Assembly: GCA_010093605.1 (NCBI GenBank)
Contig: MU004200.1
Location: 316,155 to 380,154 of the forward strand
DNA length: 64,000 nt
Origin: Lophium mytilinum
Lineage: Eukaryota; Ascomycota; Dothideomycetes; Mytilinidiales; Mytilinidiaceae
Direction of reading: 5' to 3'
How positions within the stretch are numbered: the first letter of the stretch is position 1; every line of letters starts with the position of its first letter. The notes under the pieces are model-generated. The model made no database searches, was not told the origin of the DNA, and worked only from the letters and a program-made list of their open reading frames with translations. The translations under genes were made by a program, and so were the position numbers. Of this stretch, positions 13,371-22,698 are shown piece by piece.

Positions 13371-14250
13371 TATAAGTAAATAGTCTACTAGCTAGTTCTT
13401 AGCACTACTATAGCTCTTACTATATTTAAATAGAACTATGCCTATATCTTATTACTCTTATTCTTAGTAATACTCTACGCTAGCGGATAAATCTTATTAT
13501 TCTAGTTACGCCTAATAGCTATTAGAATAACGCCTTTATAGCTATTTTACTAGTATATTCTATTAAGTTCTATCTATCTAAGACTATTACTAAAAAAGAG
13601 GTTACTTTTCTCTAGGTAGATAAAAATATATAGAAAGATATTACCCTATATTACTAAATCTATAGTAACGCCCGGATTAGTATTCTCTAGGTACTAGAGA
13701 AACTTAGAAATCCTCTAGTAGTCCTCTCTTATAGTTATAATCTTCTTACTAGCTAGCTTCTTATATATCTTTTATACCTACTACTAGTTAATAGGCCTTT
13801 TATAGTATATAGTAATAATAGATTAAATAACTTTTATTAGTATAGTCCTCTTAATATATAGAAATTAAGGCAGCACCTCTACTAGGTACTTAATATAAGT
13901 ATAAGGCGCCCTTTTAACTAGTAGAGCCCTAATATAGTAGTAGAAGTTATTAACTTTTACTATAGTAATTAACTTCTTATTTACCTTTCTTATAGTATAG
14001 AGGCGCTAGTTATAATCCTCTATTAAGTAGTAGTAAAGGTCTAGGCAGCTATTATTACTAAGAAGAGTATAAGAAGCCTATTACTTTTTAATAGCTATAT
14101 TATAGATAAGAAGTTTAATCTTATTCTAATAGCTAAATTAATTCTTAATATCTAGTATACTAACTAACTATATAGTAGTAATAAGGTAGGCAATAAAAAG
14201 TAGTTAATTTAGGCTAGAAATAGCTTAATTTAGGGTAGAATTAAAGGCTA

Positions 14251-14304
14251 TAGATAATAGTAAGTATATAGATAATAGTAAGTATATAGATAATAGTAAG
14301 GCTA
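14251..14304 (+). repeat. 18-bp tandem repeat, three units
   Basis: tagataatagtaagtata at 14251 and 14269, and a third unit ending aaggcta at 14287-14304. The same unit occurs within the second Gypsy element at 12818-12867. Confidence 0.75.
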
Positions 14305-14905
14305 TATAAGAGGCTATATAAAATAGAAAGAATAAGTTAAGGCCTTTAAAAAGGTATAGAAAGGGCCTCTATATAGTAAGTTTTTATAGCTTTATAGTAT
14401 TAAAATCTATTAATTTTTATTACTTTTTTATTACTAATATAGTATAGAAATATAGGTAGATAGATTCTTAGTATAGCTATAGTAAAAGTTAGTCTATAGC
14501 TCTTCTAACTAGATAAGGCCTATAAAGTTTTTAAATCTACTTCTCTATAGCTTTCTATAGTATAGTAGCTTAGCTATATTCTCTATAGCTTAATATATAT
14601 ATCTATTACTATTTTAGGTAATTTAGTACTTATTAAGCGCCTCTAGAAGGGCCTTAAAGGCGGCTATCTATTAGAAATAAACCTATTAAGCCTAGTTTAA
14701 TTTATAAGCTTATATAGAGGCCTAAAAACTATTATAATAATTAATAGTAGTATATAGTATATAAAGTATATAAGAATTTACACCTTAATACTATAGCTAA
14801 GGCCTATATATAGTTATATAGTAGCTAAAAATACCTCTAAGATATAAGATAATAGAGCTAATACTTAAAGGGGCCTAGAAGCTAGTTACTAGGCCTTAAT
14901 TGGCA

Positions 14906-16435
14906 TAGGCGTGTTAATCTAGCGTCTCTAAGGCGTTTCCTAGCATTGTAAAACGTTTACCGCCAAGATACTGGCATTCCAAACTATTGCCCCTGGTTCA
15001 AGCCGTTCAGCCCTAATGCAGGGTCCCGTGCCGTGTGGGTGATGTGTGGCGTCGATTGTGGCGGGTGGGCCATTGCGTTCCGTCTCCACGAGATCTGCGC
15101 TGAGAATCGATATAGACCCTAATAGGGAGAAAGGCATGATCGTGAGGGTCCACAGCGAATCTTGGAAGCAAGTGGGGCGTTTGAAGCTGTAGATCGACGG
15201 TACGCCCCGCAGCTACCACGCGTTTTGGAAGGTTAATTGAACGTAAGTTGTATGAATGCCATTGCTCGTTGTGCAGTGCATCCCATGCATCTCGTCGTGC
15301 TGCAGCTGGACGCTGTCTTTCATCCCGCACGTGGCCGCCGGTGTCGTACTTCGCCATGGTGGTACAGAGGTAAAGGGAGTACAAGAACCCGAGTTTGACA
15401 CCTCTCGTCTTGGAAAGACACAACGTGGCCGCACATCGGGTCTCAAGGGCACGCGGACCAACCATACGAAGGATTGGGGATACGCGTCCGGGGCTTCCTT
15501 GGGTGCGCGAAGGTTGCATCAGACGGATCGGGAGTCCAGCGTGGTGCGCAGCCATTCAGGCCAAAGGACGAGGTGAGCCCCTATCGCGTGCATCGTCCTA
15601 ACGTCGGGTACCGTCGATGGGAAGCCAGTTGTCAACGTCCTCGTCGCGGGCCGAAACGCGTCGTTCACTTCAACCTGGGTAGTCGCATTTGACACTGCTC
15701 TTCGGTCTCCGATAGAGTTTGAGGATTCCAGCCATGGTCGAGGCTGTCTTTTGACTAACCTGATTGCGTGGTGCGCCAGCTCAGACAGCGGCAACCCAAT
15801 AGACGAATACATATCTTGACGGATTCAGGAGTGAATAGCTACCGTGTACGGGCATCTGCGTATAGACGTTCGCTCAGACATCCGAATCAGGTCGGGCTCG
15901 GTCGGCATGCCGTTGCGCAACACTCAGCAGACTCGCGATCCCACCTGATCCCCGGCCAACTCGGCTGGCCGTTAGCTCGCCAGGTTTGCGTTTCACCAAC
16001 GACGCGGTCCGTGCCCCGCCAGGCCAATTGCCGGCCCCTGAATCTTTTGGACGCCTCTCCTGCACGCCTCTGCGGCCTCTCCTGGTCCACCTCCTTCTCT
16101 CCGTACTTCCTTCTCTCAAAACTCCCCCCCCGAGGCCGCTGAGACTCCCTTCTCGCCGTGCGTGCCGTGCACGTCTCTCCTTTCCAATTCTCTTCTCTCT
16201 TCCCAGTCGCCGTCGCGTCCTTCAAGCCCCGGCAGGCCGTCCCGAGACCCTTTCTCCACATCGCGTGGTACCTGCGCAGCCCTGCAATCCCATTCGCTGC
16301 GCGCTCCAACGCACTCTCTCCCTTCATCTCACGCCTTTACCTGCCGCACGGCGTCTTCGAACGACGCGCCCGCAGATAGCCCTTGTCTAGGAATCCTGAC
16401 CTACGCCGACCCCAAGTGTCAGTAAGCGCCCGAAA
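14906..16435. other. Intergenic region between the AT-rich block and the septin-like gene
   Basis: Composition becomes GC-balanced from about 14,905. Several overlapping open frames of 60-180 codons exist on both strands, but none has a domain, sensible composition or splice structure, so I call none a gene. The last 400 bp probably contain the promoter and 5' leader of the gene at 16436. Confidence 0.6.
16040..16210 (+). promoter_or_regulatory. Pyrimidine-rich promoter/leader tract of the septin-like gene
   Basis: The + strand is strongly C/T-rich in two blocks (about 16,040-16,135 and 16,170-16,210; for example ccacctccttctctccgtac and ctctcctttccaattctctt), 230-400 bp before the ATG at 16436. 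C/T tracts of this kind often precede transcription starts in filamentous ascomycetes. No TATA box was seen. Confidence 0.35.
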
Positions 16436-18351
16436 ATGGCAACAGCGACACCCTCTCCTCAACCACTCCAGCCCAAGGACGCTTCGCCAGACGATACCGC
16501 ACTACCCCAGTTCAAAGCCTCCACCTCTCCCAACGGCGATCAGCAGATTGCCGGTGGTGCCCGCCGCTCTTCTTTTAATTTCTTGCGCAGACAGAAGTCC
16601 AACGAGGGACGAGGAAACCGCGCTGTGTCAGGAGGCAAGATGTCCAAGAAGCAGAAGGCGCAAGCTCAGCGCGAGGAGCTCCAGCGACAGGAACGAGAGG
16701 CCGCCATGTTGCCTCGTTCGCCGCCGCGTCTCCCTGCACACCATACAACAGAAGGCCTTCCCACATTCGGAGGCGAGGACGCAAGACCCGACTCCTTCGC
16801 CATCGTCTCCAACAGGGCTGGCGGCTACGGACAAGGTGGAAACTTCAGCAGACCGTCCGCTGACTACAAGATGGGCCCACACGGCAAAGTCCCAGTGCCT
16901 CCAGTGCCTGGCAGCTCTCCCTCGAATGACAATTATGATCCCTATGCCAGGACCGAGAGCATGACACACCGGAGCCGCTACAGCTACGCCAACAGTACTG
17001 TCAGCACTCTGAACAGCCCTCGTCGCGTCCGGAGAAGGAAGGATCCGACACCCTTCAAGTGAGCCACTTCTGCTTTAGGGTCTGGATGACCAACCACTGA
17101 CCGACTTCTAGCATCCTCGTCGTTGGCACCAAGAGTTCCGGCAAGACGTCCTTCATCAACTTCCTCCGCACGTCCCTCGCTCTCCCGGCGAAGAAGCGGG
17201 GCCACACTCCTTCCCCACCTGCTACGGCTCAACGTTCCGACTCTGCCTTTACGTCTGAATATTTGGAAACCGAGGTGGATCATGAGAGAATCGGTGTCAC
17301 TCTGTGGGATTCGCAAGGCTTGGAGAAGAACGTCGTTGACCTTCAGCTTCGAGAAATGTCCTCCTTCCTCCAATCCAAGTTTGAGGAGACCTTCACTGAA
17401 GAGCAAAAGGTCATCCGTGCACCTGGCGTTCGGGACACTCACATACACTGCGTCTTCCTGGTCCTAGATCCAGCTCGTCTTGACTACAATGTTGCAGAGT
17501 CGCGCAAGAACCCGAACACGGTCAGTAAGTTCAGCTCCCACCGCGTCATTGGTGGCCTGGACGAGGACCTTGACTTGCAAGTGCTTCGCACTCTTCAGGG
17601 CAAGACAACAGTGATCCCCGTCATCAGCAAAGCGGACACCATTACCACAGCCCACATGGCACACCTAAAGAAGATTGTGTGGGACAGTCTGAAGCAGGCG
17701 AAGCTTGACCCACTTGAGGCCCTCAATCTATCCGACTCTGATGCCGAAGACGAGGACCGTCTCGATGAGCGAGATGAGGATGCGTACAACCATTCGTCTT
17801 CCGACACCGAGGAGCATTCATCGCCCATCCTCAACAAACTCCTCGATCGCTCCTCCTCTGACGCCGGCCGCTCGACTACATCTTCCAACTCTTCGTCGCC
17901 TGCGACTTCGCCTAGTTCCCCTCCAGAGGCGGTCAAGCGTGGAAAAGATGGGCACCGCCGACGCGTGTCCGCCATGTCCGCGTCCTTGGAGAAGGAAGAC
18001 TCCGAAATCCCGTATCTCCCTATGAGCATAATCTCCCCGGATATTTACGAGCCGGGTGTCGTCGGTCGTAAGTTTCCGTGGGGGTTTGCCGACCCATACA
18101 ACGTCGAGCACTGTGATTTCGTAAGGCTCAAGGACAGTGTGTTCAGCGAGTGGCGCTCAGAGCTACGAGAAGCCAGTCGCGAGCGATGGTACGAGGGGTG
18201 GCGAACTAGCCGGTTAAAGAGGCGAGGTGAAACGCCTAGCAAGCGTGGTATGACCTCTGATGGTCTCAAGGGCAAACATCTCAGCCCTACCAACGGCAAC
18301 AACGGCCGTGCAGTCAGCGCTGGTAATCCCGACAGGAACACCTACCGCTAA
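16436..18351 (+). CDS. Divergent septin-type GTPase
   Basis: Two exons, 16436-17058 and 17112-18351 (intron 17059-17111, gtgagc...ctag), give 620 residues. The first ~205 residues are basic, Ser/Pro-rich and unstructured. The intron falls just before the P-loop. The G domain has G1 GTKSSGKTSF (about 213-222), DSQG at about 274-277 where canonical septins have DTPG, IHCVFLVLDP near 320, and SKAD (about 380-383) in place of the septin AKAD. An acidic, Ser-rich insert follows, then FPWG and EHCDF near 540, blocks also seen at the end of septin G domains. No C-terminal coiled coil is visible. Septins are filament-forming cortical GTPases; this copy belongs to a divergent branch, and whether it forms filaments is unknown. 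A generic AIG1/septin-like GTPase is the alternative. Confidence 0.75.
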
Positions 18352-19842
18352 TTAACGATACCCAATTTCCACAACGGCGCAGAAGTACGTAATTTCGACG
18401 GCGCTTTCGAATGCATGTCTACTTTGCAGACTCACAAGGCGACGGCATTTACTAAGCGAAGGAGGTGCGTTTCGTTCAGCCGGATTATCTTGCACCACAA
18501 CTTCTTTTCTTGTATTTTGATAGGCCTACGGCTCAGATACCACCTGTGCTTCCTTACTTTTTCACCTGGTGCGAGGAGCGCGTGGGAAAAGGACTGAGAG
18601 CGATTCATCAAGTCAACACTTATGTCAATTTGTCTTTCAAGCGGAATGGGATACCAGCGTCTTTAAATACTGGGTAGTAGCTTTTGTTTCTTGTATCTTG
18701 CCTGCGGCATCTTCCTCATTACCTCTTTTGGAGCATGCCGTCACCATACAACTCATATCACGCCTCCTTCCTGTCTCTGCTTACACACTTCTTCTATGTG
18801 GGTTTACAATCGGCCTGCTGCTCCAATCCGTGCTTAAGAATGTTTGCTGGAAGCGAAATTGCGGTGCCGGAGCCTTCTCACTTTGTTTTATGTGCATCGG
18901 AATTTTTCTTTATTGGTCGGTTCGGTTCGGTTCAGATGCGCATACCCCTTCGTCAAGCTGTTTTCATTGGTGTTGCATCTGCTCATTATCTCATTTGTCC
19001 GCTTGCAACCATCTCTGAGAAACAGGAAAAGCGGAGAGATGCGCGGATGAGGTGGTGGAAGGAGAGAAAAAATATCAAAGAGTTATATCATGAAGGGTTT
19101 TCTTATATTTCGGCGGAAAAGCTTGGAGGAGTGTGCTGGTGGTGGTGGTGGTGGTGGTGGTGCGGCTTGGCTGTGCCTTGTTGCTCGTCTTGCGCTGGTT
19201 GCATCGCCCGGCCGGTTCGCGGTGTGATTGATGGTGGATGGATAGGAGGATCTTTCTTTAACTTCTCGATGCTAGCGGGGCGTGCTACTTTTGCAGCTAA
19301 AGCTGTGTAGATATAGATTCAACTGCATGTTCTGCTACATTCAGGTCCTTGCTTGGTGTGCGTGAGTGAAACCTGAAGATATACCGTCTAGAAAGGCTGG
19401 AAGCACGCTGCACAGCTGTTAATCAGGAATGACGAGACACTTGTAGTCTGATACTGTCAGTGTTGCGTTGTCCTTTTCATGTCACGTGAGTTCTTGGCAT
19501 TCGAGTCACTGGAGAAGGTGGGCCGTGCATACGTGAGGTCGTCTCCAGCTTTCATCGTCAGCCTTAAGACCTGCATTCAGCTGGTTGTCCTTTTCCTTCT
19601 AGAAAGATACACAACGTCCAAGGTATGGAATGCTGACTTCTTTCTCGTCTATGTCTTTGCTTTTCTGGAGTCTACATCCTTTGCTCCCTAAGTTTTGCGA
19701 GTCCCCTTCACCTTTCACAGCGCCGTTGGGTCTGAAAGTGAAGCGTCTTCAGTCATCATTTCATAAATCATCAACTCTAAGATCATTCAGGAAAAAACAC
19801 ACTTCTCACTTGTTATTCCGTGGCCCTTCATCCTCGCTCTCT
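18352..19842. other. Intergenic region, no gene seen
   Basis: Holds the 3' end of the septin-like gene and the promoter of the F-box-like gene. Frames up to 208 codons (18684-19310) are rich in Cys, Trp and Phe and look like untranslated sequence. Contains the TGG microsatellite at 19137-19162. Confidence 0.6.
19137..19162 (+). repeat. (TGG)n microsatellite
   Basis: Roughly eight to nine uninterrupted tgg units. Confidence 0.9.
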
Positions 19843-21488
19843 ATGTCTGGAAACTTAGCGCCAGGCTTGGGAGAGCTCGCCAAACTCCCACTAGAGCTAC
19901 GTTATATGATATACGAGTTCTTGGACGAGGACTTCTGTTGCCACATCTCAGAACCCTTATCTCTCTTCCGAAGCTACCGCCATGACCCTTGTGTCCCCCT
20001 CGGGGTCTCACGCGTCAGCAAGACCATATGGGGCGAAGTCCAGCAACTCTTCTACCAACGTACAAATCGAGATCTTCGAATTCGTATAGGCTATGACGGC
20101 TGGAAAGCAACATGCCACGCCCTGGGTTTCCGCTCTGACTGGAGCTCACCGTCTCTTGCCTCGTTCCAGCGCCTAATCCTCGAGATATCAGCACCCGCAG
20201 AAGATGATCCTGGCCAAGCTCTGCTCACCATCCGCAACATCTCCAATTTTGTCACAGTCCTAAATGCTGCACCGAGTCTCCCTCCGACGATGATCTGCTT
20301 TGTCGATCCAACAAACAACACCACGGCTAGCTGGGAGTGCAAACAATTCCACCGCTTTGCCTTTTTCCCCTCGTTCTTCGGCCCGCCCTTTCACACGCTT
20401 GCCTACAACGTCAGGAACCCCCTCTACTACAGTACGTAAAGTCCCGATACGGACAAGGAGTTTCCAGCAGTCTTTTTGTTTGAAAAACTACTCGGGGAGT
20501 ATTCCAAGACTACCACTGTTACGCCACTGCTTGGGGTACCCTAACAAAATTTCGAAGACTCAAGGGCGATGTCAAACTTTAAGCAGTGCAAATTAGACTG
20601 CCTCTTAACTGATTACCTGCTCAGCAGTCAGGCTACCCCAAACAGTGGTGTTGAGTAGGCAAATTAGACAGTGGTGTCTTGGAAGTCCCTAAAGGAGTGG
20701 CTTACACAGCATAAGCTGTTATCAATACCTGGTTTCTCACTCTGTGTCTGAAAGATTTGCTAACTTCATTGCCCCTTTAAGTGTCAGCCTGCGCCCTACT
20801 GCCACTCCAGCGCCCCCCATCATCCTCAGTCCATCTCCCCGAATACCTAGGCGTCAGACAGCGCGACGACATGAACCCCCTCCTCACCCACTGGCCCCAC
20901 TTTCCCAACCCAGAGTTCCCACACACCTCCACGCACTTTGGATCCCACTCCAGCTCCGACCCGCACTTCACCACCGCCGCCGCCGCCGCCGCCGCCAAAT
21001 CCCCAACCCGCCTCCACCTCCTCCTCACCATCAACGCCCTCGGCCTCAGCAAGACGCTCGACGACCTCCCCGGCCCCACAGCCGCCCGTCTGCGCGCCTC
21101 CCGCCGCCGCAACTGGCCCGCCTACGCCGCCTGGCTGGCCGGCATCCGTGCGCAGCTGCGCCAGTGCCGCCCGGGCATCGCGTTCCTCTCCACCGAGCTG
21201 GAGCCCGGCTACTCGTGGCGCGACGAGGTGGCCATGATGGACGACCGCGCGCGGCGGCGGTGCGAGGAGACGCGCGACGCCGACTGGTGGGCGGAGAAGC
21301 GGTGGCTGAGGGAGGACGAAGGGCCGAGGGGGTCTGTGGTCACGGGGGCGTGTGGGTGCGGGGGGTGTGTGGAGGAGATGGAGAGTGCCGCCGCGCGGGG
21401 GGAGGTGGTGTATACTGTTTCGGAGAAGGCGGCGGAGAGGCTGTTGAGGGGGTGGGAGAGGAGTTGGTGGAAGGAGAAGGGGGAGTGA
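19843..21488 (+). CDS. F-box-like protein, two exons with a 356-bp intron
   Basis: Exon 19843-20431 opens with LAKLPLELRYMIYEFL (about residues 9-25), the short F-box-like motif typical of the many small substrate-receptor-like proteins of Dothideomycetes, followed by a VSRVSKTIWGEV block. I join it to 20788-21488 through intron 20432-20787 (gtacgt...gtcag); phases match and 429 residues result. The second exon has a (gcc)n run giving seven Ala and a Trp/Arg-rich C-terminus ending WERSWWKEKGE. F-box proteins usually link substrates to SCF ubiquitin ligases; no substrate domain is recognised. The intron is several times longer than others here because it contains a fold-back repeat. If the join is wrong, exon 1 alone would be a 198-residue protein and the second exon a separate hypothetical gene. 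Confidence 0.55.
20488..20700. repeat. Fold-back (inverted) repeat inside the F-box gene intron
   Basis: Left arm ttccaagactaccactgt (20502-20519) pairs with acagtggtgtcttggaa (20668-20684), and the inner segment ccactgcttggggtaccct (20524-20542) pairs with aggctaccccaaacagtgg (20630-20648). The right arm carries an extra caaattagac word that also occurs in the loop (20588 and 20660). The arrangement looks like a MITE or introner-like insertion that now makes up most of the intron. Confidence 0.75.
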
Positions 21489-22698
21489 GGTTGCACGTAT
21501 GTGCATAGCGCTAGGGATGGAAGTCTGTGTGCCTTTGCTTAGGCGGCCCTTTGTTGCATGAATCTATTAGGAGTTCAGATATAACGGAAGCTTCAAGCCA
21601 ATACTGATCAAGGCGGGTTCCAAACCCTTTCAAACTGACGTATTCTACTATCTCGCCTAGGGTGACACAGTGTTGTGTCAGAATCGCGGAAGTACGGTTG
21701 GATCTAATAGCAAAATCACATGCACATATTCAGGCCGTAGTCATATACGCGTGGTCGCACGAAGGTGCTGGCATCTCCACTGCGTGCCCTCCATATCCAA
21801 GCAGAAAGTCCCACGTGATTGGATCCGGGACTCCTTCTTGAATTGAATGATATGCCGACAGCGCGTTCCCCTCAACATATGGCGCAACGTCTGAAGAATA
21901 TCTGAATGACGCGGTTCTATATGTAACTCTTTCTCCTTAAACTCGACCGATACAACACCACGTCCCCCCTCAACCTCTGCCTCCGTGCCTGAGGAGTATT
22001 CGATTCATGTGGTTCGATATGTGATTATATCTTCTTAAAGTGACCGATACAACCACGGCACGGGGCCCCTCGGCGTCATATCCAGCACCCAACTAAAAAT
22101 GATATTCACGCGATTCGATCTGTTACTCTCTCTTCTTAAGCGACCGATGGTCTACGGAAACGCCCTGGCATCCCTCGAGTCCGCCCGGGGCCCGGCGTCC
22201 ACCTCCGGCGAACTAAACTGGCAAGTCTTGGCTGCCGAAGATGACCCTGAGGTGTTGATCACAGATGAACCCAATTTCGCCTCCATTCGAGACTCCGACC
22301 ACGTTTTCGCACATAACTCCACAACCACAACTCGCAGTACAGAAAGAAAACCGGGTGCGCATGCGCCCCAGTCAGGATAACAGTTGGTGAGAATTTTGAG
22401 AATTGATTGCGTTGTTTCGTTGAAAAGGGGTGGGGTCGGCAAGGTGGGTGGGAAAAAAGTCGGCTCTGGCTACCAAAGACCGGCCGTGCGTGGCGTTTGA
22501 AGGACTCGAGGATACGTATAGTAAACAGGAACATATCTGATAGCCACTCTTGGTCTCAAGATCATGAGTGCATTGCAAAAATTGCAAGTGGATATCATAA
22601 ACAGAGAGCCTATCCACACCTACCCAAACAAAGCCTGATCAACCCAGTACGCCATCCAACGCTATGCTCCGACCACCTATGCAAAACGATCTACATGC
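21489..22698. other. Intergenic region between convergent F-box-like gene and REV3
   Basis: No gene seen. Both flanking genes end here, so it should contain two 3' ends. Its main feature is the threefold ~99-bp repeat at 21890-22155. Confidence 0.6.
21890..22155 (+). repeat. Three degenerate tandem repeats of about 99 bp
   Basis: The words gcggttctatatgtaactct (from 21911), gtggttcgatatgtgattat (from 22009) and gcgattcgatctgttactct (from 22110), each followed by a (t)cttcttaa / ctccttaa word and then gaccgat, recur at about 98-101 bp intervals. Copies are about 75-80 percent alike by eye. Confidence 0.7.

Larger units (their letters stand above)
1..14905. other. AT-rich, RIP-like retrotransposon block
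   Basis: Nearly 15 kb in which TpA-rich words (tata, ctaa, tagc) dominate and almost no open frame exceeds 60 codons on either strand; a single 81-codon frame at 7230-7475 is a chance gap. Recognisable translations are only those of retroelement domains. The pattern (CpA depleted to TpA, islands of ordinary GC such as gccgtggcccgtgcgccgg surviving) is what repeat-induced point mutation leaves in Pezizomycotina. The block stops within a few tens of bases around 14,905, where codon-rich GC-balanced DNA begins. RIP is inferred from composition, not from comparison of copies. Confidence 0.9.
13188..14905. mobile_element. Unclassified RIP-worn repeat, right arm of the interrupted host element
   Basis: AT-rich DNA after the target duplication, up to the edge of the block. 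No domain could be assigned with confidence on either strand. It contains the inverted repeat at 13225-13370 and the 18-bp tandem repeat at 14251-14304, followed by ggctatataa words that also occur just before the 3' LTR of the second Gypsy element; part of it may be a relative of that element. Confidence 0.4.

Noticed and set aside
15013-15812. Overlapping frames of 80-180 codons on both strands as genes
   Set aside because: They overlap one another in several frames, have no motif, no splice structure and Arg/Pro/His-rich random composition.
18569-19310. Hydrophobic frames (149 and 208 codons) as membrane proteins
   Set aside because: Cys/Trp/Phe-rich composition follows from T-rich DNA, one runs through the TGG microsatellite, and no intact start context or relatives are recognisable.
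20744-21508. Alternative long frames over the F-box gene second exon
   Set aside because: Extreme GC content leaves several frames open; only the frame used here joins the upstream exon in phase and has balanced composition with Trp, Glu and Leu.
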